NCBI RefSeq assembly: GCF_014636635.1
Contig: NZ_BMEO01000002.1
Coordinates: 1-64,000 of the forward strand
DNA length: 64,000 bases
Direction: 5' to 3'
Origin: Marinicella pacifica
Lineage (GTDB): Bacteria; Pseudomonadota; Gammaproteobacteria; Xanthomonadales; Marinicellaceae
In this document: one piece after another, positions 7,185-16,074 of the stretch
Layout: each line of letters begins with the position of its first letter
Position numbering within the stretch: the first letter of the stretch is position 1
Program-made: the position numbers and the translations under genes
The notes under the pieces: model-generated
Told to the model about the DNA's origin: nothing
The model's database searches: none
The model's input: only the letters and a program-made list of their open reading frames with translations

Positions 7185-10100
7185 ATGAATATCCTGGCAA
7201 CAACATCAATCTGTCGTTTTATCGGCGTAACATTTTTATTTTTTATCGGCTCAACACAGGCACAGGTATGTCGTGTTTCGGTAAATGGCAATACGTCTGC
7301 CAGTGGCGCAACCTGGCAACAAACAAAAAACTTGCAATCAGCCTTAAATAACCCTGCTCAATGCCCGGAAATCTGGGTTAAATCGGGCACTTATTACCCC
7401 ACGGCGAGTGGCAACCGAAACGCCAGCTTCAGGGTTCAGGCAGGGGTTAAAGTATTTGGCGGGTTTTATGGTACGGAAGTCAGCCGAACCCAGCGCGATT
7501 ATCTGTACAACAAGGCGGTATTATCCGGCAATATCGGTGCATCCGGTGATGCCACCGACAACAGTCGCCATGTGGTTTACTTAGACGGCACCAGCGGCGC
7601 ACCCATCCAAAACAGCACTGAAATCGATGGTTTTATTATTCGTGACGGTTATGCCGACAACGGTAACGGCGGTGGCATGGTGTGCGAATCTGACGGTACC
7701 GGCACCGCCTGTAGCCCGATATTAAGGAATCTGGAATTTATTAATAACGTGGCTGTTTACGGTGGTGCTTTATATAACCAGGGTTTTAATAACGGCGACA
7801 CCCGGCCGATTATCGAAAACACCGTGTTCAGAAACAACAAAACCTTACCCGGCAACCTCTGGGGCGAAGGTGGGGCGATTTATAACGATGCCAACGGCGG
7901 TGTTAGCGGTCCGGTGTTCGGTAATGTCGAGTTTACGAATAATCAGGCAGCGGTCAAAGGTGGCGCCATGTCCAGTCTGGCCAACAATGGCGGCAGAACC
8001 CAGCCGGTGGTGTTTAAAGGTACTTTTTCCGGTAATTCAGCCAAACTGGGCGGTGCCATTGCTAACGACAATTTTAATTTATCCACCAGTTCATTATCGC
8101 TTTATAACAGCACCTTTGCTAACAACAACAGCCAGGAACACGGCGGCGCCCTATACGTCATGCGCACCACCACTGAACTCAACAACGTCACCCTGGCCAG
8201 TAATGGCGCAGCTTTAGCCGGTGGTGGGATTTATATGGGTTACGGTTCCACCACCCTGCGCAACAGCATCCTGTGGGGTAACAGCGCACCATCGGGCGCC
8301 CAGTTATTCAATGAGAGCGGTCAGATAACCGCCACGGATAATGTGATTCAAAATGACTGTGCAGGCTTTGGTTCATCAGGAAGCGGTGGCAGTCAGTCTT
8401 GTCATAATATTTATACCGGCGACCCGCAACTGGGGAGTTTACAAATGAACCGCGGCTTTACCCAAACCATGCTGCCGGGTATCGGCAGTTCAGCCATTGA
8501 TAATGGCGACAACGCCACCTGTCGACCCACTGATCAACGCGGGATTGTGCGGCCGCAAAATGGTCAATGCGACATCGGCTCGGTTGAAGTGCTGAATGTC
8601 TGTCGGGTTACCATGAATGGTACGCCCACCGGCAATGGCAGCGACTGGGGCGGTCATGCCATGGATCCACAAACCGCCTTGTCTTCACCGACTTGTCACC
8701 AAGTGTGGATTAAATCCGGTACCTATTATCCCACTTCCGGCAGTGACCGCAGTGTTTCATTTCAGGTTCAGCCGGGCGTCACCGTTATGGGTGGTTTCGC
8801 CGGCACGGAAAACAATCCAAGTGAACGAGATATTCAGAATAACCCGGTGTATTTATCGGGAAATATCGGCAATCCAAACGATGACAGCGATAACAGTTAT
8901 CATGTCCTATTCCTCGATGGCACCCAGGGTACGAAAATCCTGCCCAATACGGTGATTGCCGATTTAGAAGTTCGGCACGGCTACGGCAGCCTGGGTTCTT
9001 TTGACTTTCCCAATAACAGCGGGGCCGGCTTGTTTTGTGACGGTTCAGGCGCCAACAGTGCCTGTAATCCGTATCTAAGCAATATCCGCTTTTTTAACAA
9101 CCAGGCACCTTCCGGCAGTGGCGGCGCGATGTTTAACCACGCCGACAATAACGGTCAAAGCAGTCCGCAACTGGTGAATATTAAATTCGAAAGTAACAGC
9201 GCTTTTAATGGTGGCGCCATGTACAACCACGGCAATCAGGGTGGCGACAGCAGTCCGGTGGTGGTCAATGGCGATTTTTTGAGTAATTCTGCCGCCAACA
9301 GCGGTGGTGCGGTGTATAACAATGCCTATGCCGGCACCAGTCGCAGCCAATTTATCTTTGGCCAGTTTAAGCAAAATACAGCTGACTATGGCGGTGCGGT
9401 TTATAACAGCGGTCAGGCCGGTGGTATTAACACCGCCAACTTCAAACAACTGACCTTTACCTCCAATCAGGCCAGTTTTGATGGCGGCGCCTTTTACAGT
9501 GCTGGCTGGAATAATGGAATGAGCAAGCCCACCTTACAAGACATCACCTTCCGCAGCAATTTAGCACCCCGCGGTGGCGCCATGTTTTTAAATGATTTGG
9601 CCGGTAATGGGTCAGCCGATATAAATCGGGTCACCTTCACCCAAAACACAGCCACTGATGGCGGAGCTTTGTATAATGACGGTGAAAATGGTTTCAGCCA
9701 TCCGACCTTAACCAACGTGACATTTCATAATAATCTGGCCATGGCCAACGGTGGTGCCATTTATAACAATGGCGACAACGGCGCCAGCAGTCCGGATATT
9801 CAAAACAGCACGTTTACCGGTAACAACGCCGGTTATGGCGGTGCTATGTACAGCAGCGCCGACCCAACCGGCTCGTCCAGTCCGACCATGCGTCACATTA
9901 TTATGTGGGACAATGCCGCCACCACAGACGGCGACACCATCTACCATAATCTGGGTGAAAGCAATCTGGACGACAGCATAATACAATACGGCTGTCCGAC
10001 ATCGGGTTTTGGGAATGCCAATTGCAACAACATCATCAACAGCGACCCGCTGTTAGGCAGCTTCGGTTTACATGGCGGAAACACCGAAACCCGTGTGCCG

Positions 10101-10262
10101 GCAAGCAACAGCCCGGCCATTGATGCCGGTGATAATAATTATTGTCCCGGTGAAGACCAACGGGGTGAATCCAGACCCAAAGGTTTGGCCTGTGATATCG
10201 GTTCAGTGGAAGTGGATACCCAGGGACCGACGGATATTATTTTTAAGGACGGGTTTGATTAA
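7185..10262 (+). CDS. Large secreted beta-helix protein with internal duplication
   Basis: A 1,025-residue exported protein with a signal peptide (about residues 1-26, ending STQAQ). It is built of two homologous halves. Each begins with CRV-[ST]-[VM]-NG (about residues 29 and 473) and continues through W-[VI]-KSGTYYPT, a GGF-x-GTE motif, then many Asn/Gly-rich right-handed beta-helix rungs (NNxAxxGGAMYN). Each half closes with a choice-of-anchor Q-like block (DQRG, RP, CDIGSVEV). The protein ends DIIFKDGFD, resembling the tail of the nuclease at 43829-46573. ATG 7185 is preceded by GGAGGT at 7175-7180. The role is probably a surface adhesin or polysaccharide-binding protein; no catalytic residues can be identified. 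Confidence 0.88.
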   Translation: MNILATTSICRFIGVTFLFFIGSTQAQVCRVSVNGNTSASGATWQQTKNLQSALNNPAQCPEIWVKSGTYYPTASGNRNASFRVQAGVKVFGGFYGTEVSRTQRDYLYNKAVLSGNIGASGDATDNSRHVVYLDGTSGAPIQNSTEIDGFIIRDGYADNGNGGGMVCESDGTGTACSPILRNLEFINNVAVYGGALYNQGFNNGDTRPIIENTVFRNNKTLPGNLWGEGGAIYNDANGGVSGPVFGNVEFTNNQAAVKGGAMSSLANNGGRTQPVVFKGTFSGNSAKLGGAIANDNFNLSTSSLSLYNSTFANNNSQEHGGALYVMRTTTELNNVTLASNGAALAGGGIYMGYGSTTLRNSILWGNSAPSGAQLFNESGQITATDNVIQNDCAGFGSSGSGGSQSCHNIYTGDPQLGSLQMNRGFTQTMLPGIGSSAIDNGDNATCRPTDQRGIVRPQNGQCDIGSVEVLNVCRVTMNGTPTGNGSDWGGHAMDPQTALSSPTCHQVWIKSGTYYPTSGSDRSVSFQVQPGVTVMGGFAGTENNPSERDIQNNPVYLSGNIGNPNDDSDNSYHVLFLDGTQGTKILPNTVIADLEVRHGYGSLGSFDFPNNSGAGLFCDGSGANSACNPYLSNIRFFNNQAPSGSGGAMFNHADNNGQSSPQLVNIKFESNSAFNGGAMYNHGNQGGDSSPVVVNGDFLSNSAANSGGAVYNNAYAGTSRSQFIFGQFKQNTADYGGAVYNSGQAGGINTANFKQLTFTSNQASFDGGAFYSAGWNNGMSKPTLQDITFRSNLAPRGGAMFLNDLAGNGSADINRVTFTQNTATDGGALYNDGENGFSHPTLTNVTFHNNLAMANGGAIYNNGDNGASSPDIQNSTFTGNNAGYGGAMYSSADPTGSSSPTMRHIIMWDNAATTDGDTIYHNLGESNLDDSIIQYGCPTSGFGNANCNNIINSDPLLGSFGLHGGNTETRVPASNSPAIDAGDNNYCPGEDQRGESRPKGLACDIGSVEVDTQGPTDIIFKDGFD

Positions 10263-10280
10263 CATAAATCCAAAGACCGG

Positions 10281-10312
10281 AAACAGGGCCGCCGTGACAG
10301 GCGGCCCTGTTT
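10281..10312. terminator. Bidirectional intrinsic terminator
   Basis: Perfect 13-bp stem AAACAGGGCCGCC / GGCGGCCCTGTTT with a 6-base loop, flanked by A- and T-rich bases. It sits between the convergent beta-helix gene and the isochorismatase-like gene and overlaps the stop codon of the latter. Confidence 0.85.
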
Positions 10313-10850
10313 ATTTAAGCAGACTTGAGATTTGTTTAAAGTTTGGATGTTCGGCGGTTTGCATCAGTTCGAATAAAATCATTTCGGTGGAGGTTTTGAT
10401 GGCACCGGCGTCTTTCATGCGTTCTAAGCCCAATTGCTTATTGGTTGGTGTACGTGAGGATATGGCGTCCTGGTTAATGGCCACCTGATAGCCTTCGTTA
10501 ATCAAGCCCAAAACGGTTTGGTAGACACAAACATGGGACTCGATACCGGTGACAATGACCTGGTTACGGTCACTGTCCTTGAGGGCTTGCATCACATCAT
10601 CACAGCCGCAACCGCTAAACGTGATTTTCTCAATGGCTTTATGATTAACTAAATTGTCTTTAATGGCAGCCACGGTGTAGCCCAGACCCTGGGGGTATTG
10701 CTCCATCCAGATAATCGGCAGATCTAAAATCTCCGCGGCCTTAATCATGGTGTTTATTTCTTTAACAAGATCATCAGCCTGGTGCATCAAACTCGCCAGG
10801 CGACCTTGTACATCGATAATCATCAGGGCTGCGTTTTCAGGTTTAAACAT
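10311..10850 (-). CDS. Isochorismatase-family cysteine hydrolase
   Basis: A 179-residue isochorismatase-like hydrolase. The N-terminal ALMIIDVQGRL supplies the catalytic Asp. The C-terminal GIESHVCVYQT carries the nucleophilic Cys preceded by the usual non-prolyl cis-peptide region. A lysine should complete the triad in the central region (candidates lie around residues 66-75). Members hydrolyse small amides or vinyl ethers, and this branch is usually annotated only as a cysteine hydrolase. It is the last gene of a tight operon (aroK-aroB-SPOR-this gene), one base after the SPOR gene. Functional linkage to the shikimate pathway is not evident. Confidence 0.88.
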   Translation of the reverse strand: MFKPENAALMIIDVQGRLASLMHQADDLVKEINTMIKAAEILDLPIIWMEQYPQGLGYTVAAIKDNLVNHKAIEKITFSGCGCDDVMQALKDSDRNQVIVTGIESHVCVYQTVLGLINEGYQVAINQDAISSRTPTNKQLGLERMKDAGAIKTSTEMILFELMQTAEHPNFKQISSLLK

Positions 10851-10851
10851 T

Positions 10852-11613
10852 TTATTCTCCTTTCAGTGAGGACAAGGGCCGCAACCAGGCACCATCAGAT
10901 ATCTTCGCCGGCAATTGATTGCGTGTCTGATCAGCGGCTTCACGACTTGGGTAATGACCATAAATAACCACCCACCACGGCGCGCCATTGGCTTGGGTTT
11001 CGACAATCCGGTAATCCTGGTCAGTTAATTGCTGTTGTTGGATAAAAGCTTCGAGGTTTTGTTGGTTAGCGACACCGATAATTTGAATGGTCCAGTGATC
11101 GGGATAGCGTGCGAACCAATTATCACCGGCATAGTCGGGACTTTGGCTGGTGGTTTCAAGTTGGTCAGCTTTTGCAACCTGGTCATTCTCTGACAATTCA
11201 GTTTCGCGCTGTTCCGGTTCCGCCGCAACAGTAGCCTGGGGTGATTGTTCGGTAATCTCATCTTCCGGTGTTTCAGCCATGGGGTTGAGAACCGGCTTAG
11301 CCGGTGCGGTATCGGTCATGTTTTCAACACCTTGTGGTGGATCCAATGGATTTATCGGATTAATCTCAGTTAAATCTGTGGCTTCATCAGCATGTAAAGC
11401 GGCTTCTGTTTTGATTTTCTCGATGACCTCCGTGGGTTTTTCACTGCCTTTTGGGGCGCACACCCAACGATCTTCAGCAGCATAACACACCACTTCAGCC
11501 CGCTCACTGTCTGCCACCGGAGTGGTGTCGTTTTCAGGGATGTCCTGAGCGTAAAGCAGTCCGCTGAAAAAAAGCAGTACAAACAACTGGCTTGTGCTTG
11601 TTAACAGTTTCAT
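10852..11613 (-). CDS. SPOR-domain periplasmic/envelope protein (DamX-like position)
   Basis: A 253-residue exported protein. An N-terminal signal peptide (MKLLTSTSQLFVLLFFSGLLYAQ) is followed by a low-complexity acidic/Pro-rich linker (about residues 25-160) and a C-terminal SPOR domain (about 165-248, from WFARYPDHWTIQIIG to ISDGAWLRPLSSL). SPOR domains bind denuded septal peptidoglycan. DamX, a SPOR protein, lies downstream of aroB in many gammaproteobacteria, which supports the assignment. Unlike DamX, this one has a cleavable-looking signal rather than an internal transmembrane segment. Its start overlaps the aroB stop by four bases. Confidence 0.85.
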   Translation of the reverse strand: MKLLTSTSQLFVLLFFSGLLYAQDIPENDTTPVADSERAEVVCYAAEDRWVCAPKGSEKPTEVIEKIKTEAALHADEATDLTEINPINPLDPPQGVENMTDTAPAKPVLNPMAETPEDEITEQSPQATVAAEPEQRETELSENDQVAKADQLETTSQSPDYAGDNWFARYPDHWTIQIIGVANQQNLEAFIQQQQLTDQDYRIVETQANGAPWWVVIYGHYPSREAADQTRNQLPAKISDGAWLRPLSSLKGE

Positions 11614-12695
11614 GACTTTTCTCCTTCACGACAGGCATCAATGGATTCTGCAATCACGGCTTCGGGTATGACTTCAGCGATAAAGGCATCACCCATACCA
11701 CGCATAAGGATTAAGCGGTGTTGTCCTGAGTGTACTTTTTTATCTAATCGCATGGCGTTAATTATCGCATCTGAGGTGTATTTATCCGGCAATATACAGG
11801 GCAAATCGAAGGCTTCAATTAAATCAATAAATTGTTGCTTTAAACCCAATGCTGCATGGCCTAATCGCTCCGATAAATCCGCCGCCATCACCAGGCCCAA
11901 AGCCACAGCCTCTCCATGTAAATAGCGATAATCACTGACATTTTCAATGGCATGGCCAAAGGTGTGGCCCAAATTTAACAAGGCACGCATGCCCTGCTCT
12001 TTTTCATCATCGCGGACAATCTCGGCCTTAAAGCGACAACATTCAGCGATTAAATGCTGCATCGCAGCCTGGTCCTGTTGCTTAACAGCCAGGCGATTAT
12101 CCTGTAACCAAGTGTAAAATTCAGGCTGATTAATGCCGGCGTATTTAATCGCTTCGCCGATGCCCGCATTAAATTCCCGTGGCGGTAAAGTTTGTAATGT
12201 GGCGATATTAATGAGCACCGCCTGTGGCTGATGAAACGCGCCGATGAGGTTTTTCCCGGCGGCATGATTAACCCCGGTTTTACCGCCCACCGAAGCATCA
12301 ATTTGTGCCAATAAACTGGTGGGTACCTGAACAAAATCCACGCCTCGCATCCAGCTGGCCGCGGCAAAGCCGGTGATGTCGCAAATGATACCGCCGCCCA
12401 CCGCCACCAGGGCGTCATTACGGGTAAAGCCGTTTTCAGCAAGGGCATTTAAAATCTTTTGCCAACTGTCGGAGTTTTTATGTTTTTCACCGGCGCCAAT
12501 CACGCATTCATGTACCTCGTAATCGCTGAACTCGGTGCGCAACGGCTCCAGGTATAAAGGCGCGACATGGTCATCGCTGACCAGCATGATTTTCGAGGCT
12601 TTTAAACGGTCACGAATGTCAGCGACATGAAAGGCCTGTTGATCAATGATAATCGGGTACTGTTTGCCGGGTATATCGAGGCTCAATGTCTGCAT
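11610..12695 (-). CDS. aroB: 3-dehydroquinate synthase
   Basis: A 361-residue AroB, which converts DAHP to 3-dehydroquinate in the second step of the shikimate pathway, using NAD and a divalent metal. Recognisable blocks are VGGGIICDITGFAAASW (about residue 100), the PTSLLAQIDASVGGKTGVN motif (about 126-144), the metal-binding GHTFGHAIE (about 245) and HGEAVALG (about 260). Length is normal for bacterial AroB. It follows aroK by three bases, the usual aroKB arrangement, and overlaps the SPOR gene by four. Confidence 0.97.
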   Translation of the reverse strand: MQTLSLDIPGKQYPIIIDQQAFHVADIRDRLKASKIMLVSDDHVAPLYLEPLRTEFSDYEVHECVIGAGEKHKNSDSWQKILNALAENGFTRNDALVAVGGGIICDITGFAAASWMRGVDFVQVPTSLLAQIDASVGGKTGVNHAAGKNLIGAFHQPQAVLINIATLQTLPPREFNAGIGEAIKYAGINQPEFYTWLQDNRLAVKQQDQAAMQHLIAECCRFKAEIVRDDEKEQGMRALLNLGHTFGHAIENVSDYRYLHGEAVALGLVMAADLSERLGHAALGLKQQFIDLIEAFDLPCILPDKYTSDAIINAMRLDKKVHSGQHRLILMRGMGDAFIAEVIPEAVIAESIDACREGEKS

Positions 12696-12698
12696 AAT

Positions 12699-13229
12699 TT
12701 ATCTGTCTCTGGTCAAATAGTCGGCAATTTTTTGTGCCATGCCATAGGCACTGTTGCGGCCACTGGCAAAGCTTAAATCAGCAACAGATTCATATAAGGG
12801 ATTGCGTTCTTTAGCCAGTTTCATCAGCCGTTCACGCCGTCCGGCGCCTTGCAGCAGTGGCCGTTGTTTGTCACGCTTTAGTCGCTTTAACTGGTGTTTA
12901 ACCGCGGTTTTTAAATACACCACGGTATGCGGGGTTTGCGCTAACAGTTGACGGTTTTCATCAGTCACAACCACCCCGCCCCCGGTGGCAATAATACAAT
13001 TTTCACGTTGTAATAATTCGGTCAGCATGGCGGTTTCGCGTAACCTGAAACCGGCTTCTTTTTCGATATCGAAAATTAAATTAACTGGCACACCGGTGCG
13101 TTTTTCCAGTTCCTGATCCACATCACAAAAGGTTTTGCCCAGGCGCATGGCCAGTTGTTTCCCGACGGTTGTTTTGCCGGCACCCATGGGGCCGATCAGT
13201 ATGATGTTGGCGTTTTTTTTAAGCGGCAT
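12699..13229 (-). CDS. aroK: Shikimate kinase
   Basis: Shikimate kinase I family: ATP-dependent phosphorylation of shikimate. The Walker A loop GPMGAGKTTVG lies just after the start, the shikimate-binding D(V)D-E is seen in FCDVDQELEKR, and ATGGGVV and RPLL blocks follow. I chose ATG 13229 (MPLKKNANIILIGP) because the family starts directly before the P-loop strand and AGGGA precedes it. An ATG at 13280 would add 17 residues without homology and has no ribosome binding site. It is first in the aroK-aroB-SPOR-hydrolase operon. Confidence 0.95.
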   Translation of the reverse strand: MPLKKNANIILIGPMGAGKTTVGKQLAMRLGKTFCDVDQELEKRTGVPVNLIFDIEKEAGFRLRETAMLTELLQRENCIIATGGGVVVTDENRQLLAQTPHTVVYLKTAVKHQLKRLKRDKQRPLLQGAGRRERLMKLAKERNPLYESVADLSFASGRNSAYGMAQKIADYLTRDR

Positions 13230-13306
13230 AATCCCTGTCGTTTGATTTGTCGTCATTGTAGCATGGTGATTAGCGGTCATTTTTTAAATTAAACTCAAAA
13301 TCCGAT

Positions 13307-14563
13307 TTAATCTAATCGTTCAGTATGGACATCATCCGCAAAAATCAGACGATCCAGTAAAGCCTCCGCCCGATCCCGTTTGTCATCCGGCAGATTAAGT
13401 GAAGTTAAGCTTAAAAATCCCGGGATTTGATTTTCAGCAATGCCACCCAGCGCCTGGCCACTGGCTTGAGCACCTCCGATCATGGCCTGTTGCCACAACC
13501 AGCTGCCGGCATGCGGCTGCTTCTCATCACTGCACACCACCCGCTTACGTAAAGACAGGCGCTGCGAATAGGCCAGCATTTGCAGTTCTTCGGCCGGATT
13601 AATTTTTACGTTACTGTCTGAACCGATGGCCCATCGGCCATTGTGGTTCTTATAATGATCAAGCGGAAAAATACCATCGCCTAAATTGGCTTCAGTCAGC
13701 GGGCATAAGCCGGCCGCCGCACCGGACCCCGCCAATCCCTGAGTTTCCTGTTCGGTCATGTGGGTGGCATGAATCAGACACCAACGTTTATTCACGTCGA
13801 AGTTATCCAGCAACCAGGCCACCGGCGTTTGACCGTATATTTCTTGGCATTGTTTCACTTCAGCGGTTTGTTCGGCAATATGAATATGCACCGGCGCATC
13901 TTTGGGTGAAGCGTTTAACACCGTGTGCATTTGTTCAGGGCTCACGGCTCTTAGTGAATGAAAACAGATGCCCAGTCGCTGCTGTGGTTTGAGTTTCTTG
14001 TCTAAATACGCGTACAGTTCCAGATACTCATCGGTGTTTAATGAAAACCGTTGTTGCTCATCTAATAACGGCTTATCGCCAAACCCTGAATAACTGTATA
14101 AAACCGGCAGTAAAGTGATCGGCAGACCAACCTCATCCGCCGCTTTTAATATGGCTTCGGCCTGGGCATGGGTGTTACTCGGATCATTTAAATCCCGGTG
14201 CACATAATGAAATTCACAAACCGATGCATAACCGCGGTCTTTCATGCTTTGAAAAGTGGATTTGGCGATTTGATAAAAATCATCCACATCCATGGCGTTG
14301 GCCAATGAATACATCAGCTCTCGCCACGACCAGAAATCATCATCTTCACGCAAACGGTATTCGCTGCAACCGGCCATGGCGCGCTGGAACACATGGCTGT
14401 GGATATTGGGTAAGGCCGGAATCACCACCGCCGCTTTTTTATCACCCGGTTCAGCACTAACGTCACAATCAACGGATTGAATCAGATCATTTTCTACCAC
14501 CACCCGGACATTTTTGGCCCAGCCCTCGGGTAATAAAGCCTGCTGAAAAAAATAGTTTGTCAT
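13307..14563 (-). CDS. hutF: Formimidoylglutamate deiminase
   Basis: A 418-residue amidohydrolase of the HutF type, which converts N-formimino-L-glutamate to N-formyl-L-glutamate and ammonia in the five-step histidine degradation route. Visible metal-site motifs are NIHSHVFQRAM (about residues 53-63), HIHIAEQ (about 225-231) and HATHM (about 270), with the catalytic/metal Asp in GSDSNVKINPAEEL (about 316). HutF implies that formate is released later by HutG (N-formylglutamate deformylase), which is not in this window. It is transcribed divergently from hutI with less than 50 bp between starts. Confidence 0.92.
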   Translation of the reverse strand: MTNYFFQQALLPEGWAKNVRVVVENDLIQSVDCDVSAEPGDKKAAVVIPALPNIHSHVFQRAMAGCSEYRLREDDDFWSWRELMYSLANAMDVDDFYQIAKSTFQSMKDRGYASVCEFHYVHRDLNDPSNTHAQAEAILKAADEVGLPITLLPVLYSYSGFGDKPLLDEQQRFSLNTDEYLELYAYLDKKLKPQQRLGICFHSLRAVSPEQMHTVLNASPKDAPVHIHIAEQTAEVKQCQEIYGQTPVAWLLDNFDVNKRWCLIHATHMTEQETQGLAGSGAAAGLCPLTEANLGDGIFPLDHYKNHNGRWAIGSDSNVKINPAEELQMLAYSQRLSLRKRVVCSDEKQPHAGSWLWQQAMIGGAQASGQALGGIAENQIPGFLSLTSLNLPDDKRDRAEALLDRLIFADDVHTERLD

Positions 14564-14610
14564 TGGTTATAATGTGATTTTCAATACATTCATTGTCAAA
14601 TAGAACCGCC

Positions 14611-15819
14611 ATGAACTCAACGAAAAAATGCGACCTTTTAATTAAACACGCCACCATCGCCACCTGCAGTGACTTACAGGCGGTGGATGAATTGCTGGAC
14701 GATGCCGCGGTGGCCATCAGCGATGGCGTGATTCAATGGATTGGCTCATCAGCCCAGAGCGAACAGTTTAGTTGCGATGAAGTCTATGAGTTACAGGGTG
14801 AATTATTGACCCCCGCCTTGATTGATTGTCACACCCATCTGGTGTTTGGCGGCTCGCGGGCTGATGAATTCGCCGATCGTTTAGCCGGTGTCTCTTATGA
14901 AGCCATCGCCAAAGCCGGCGGCGGTATTTTATCCACCGTTAAAGCCACCCGTGAAGCCAGCTTTGAAGACTTAGAAATGGCTGCCATACAGCGTTTACTG
15001 CATTTAAAATCTCAGGGCGTGACCACGGTGGAAATTAAATCCGGTTACGGCCTGGATGTGGATAATGAAATCAAAATGCTGAAAGTCGCTCGCGCTGCCG
15101 GTGAAGCCGCCGAAGTCGATGTCAAAACCACCTTACTCGCCGCCCACGCCTTACCGCCGGAATATAAAGACAATCGCAGTGGTTACATCGATCTCATCTG
15201 CAAAGAACTGATCCCGAAAGTCGCCAAAGACAAACTCGCCGATGCCGTGGATGCCTTTTGTGAAGGCATTGGCTTTAGCCCCGATGAAACCCGCCAGGTG
15301 TTCGATGCCGCCGCCCGTTGGGGTTTGCCGGTAAAACTGCATGCCGACCAACTCAGTGATTTAGGCGGTGCCGGTCTGGTGGCCGAATACAGCGGTTTAT
15401 CCGCCGATCATGTGGAATACACCTCACTTAAAAGCATTAAAGCCATGGCCGAACATGACACCGTGGCAACTTTACTACCCTACGCCTTTTACGCCCTGCA
15501 AGAAAAACAAAAACCACCGATTACCGCATTCCGCAAACACGGCGTCGCCATGGCCATCGCCACCGACTGCAACCCCGGCACCGCGCCCACCACCAATATC
15601 CTGCAATGCCTGCACATGGCCTGCACCCAATTCGGCCTCACCATCCCCGAAGCCTGGCTCGGCGTCACCCTCAACGCCGCCAAAGCCTTAGGTCTGAGCG
15701 ATACAAAAGGCAGCATCGAAGTCGGCAAACAAGCCCACTTAGTCCACTGGCAAGCCCACAAACCGTCGGATATTGTGTATTGGCAAGGCGAGAATCCGGT
15801 GATTGGGGTTTTTAAGTGA
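14611..15819 (+). CDS. hutI: Imidazolonepropionase
   Basis: Imidazolonepropionase, about 402 residues, which hydrolyses 4-imidazolone-5-propanoate to formimino-glutamate, the step before HutF. Metal-site motifs are DCHTHLVFGGSR, IKSGYGLD, KLHADQLSDLGG, and the C-terminal ATDCNPGTAPTTN. I chose ATG 14611; a TTG at 14593 would add six residues. The gene is divergent from hutF with a very short shared control region containing a TATAAT at 14570-14575. hutH and hutU are absent from this window, so the pathway must be completed elsewhere. Confidence 0.95.
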   Translation: MNSTKKCDLLIKHATIATCSDLQAVDELLDDAAVAISDGVIQWIGSSAQSEQFSCDEVYELQGELLTPALIDCHTHLVFGGSRADEFADRLAGVSYEAIAKAGGGILSTVKATREASFEDLEMAAIQRLLHLKSQGVTTVEIKSGYGLDVDNEIKMLKVARAAGEAAEVDVKTTLLAAHALPPEYKDNRSGYIDLICKELIPKVAKDKLADAVDAFCEGIGFSPDETRQVFDAAARWGLPVKLHADQLSDLGGAGLVAEYSGLSADHVEYTSLKSIKAMAEHDTVATLLPYAFYALQEKQKPPITAFRKHGVAMAIATDCNPGTAPTTNILQCLHMACTQFGLTIPEAWLGVTLNAAKALGLSDTKGSIEVGKQAHLVHWQAHKPSDIVYWQGENPVIGVFK

Positions 15820-16074
15820 TTAACCCATTCAGTCATTATCACTTCCTACCCCAACATCTGAAACGCTATACCTGTCCACCAAATGAGCAGTTTAGCCAAA
15901 TCTTCAAATCATCATCCACATGGGCCAAGCTTAATTGAAATTAAAAATATATATTTTGACTTTTTTTGAAAATTAAATTAACCTTAAATGAGTCTTTTAT
16001 GGGGGGAAGATTATGGCAATTTTTTTGCTCAAAAACCCCGATTATTTTCACTGCTTTGTGTTTTTGGAGTTCGT

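Noticed and set aside
7160-7351. Short plus-strand frame overlapping the start of the large beta-helix gene
   Set aside because: The beta-helix frame has a signal peptide and strong ribosome binding site at 7185; the short frame is its shadow.
12699-13280. Longer aroK start at 13280
   Set aside because: The additional 17 residues have no family support and no ribosome binding site; the ATG at 13229 directly precedes the P-loop strand.
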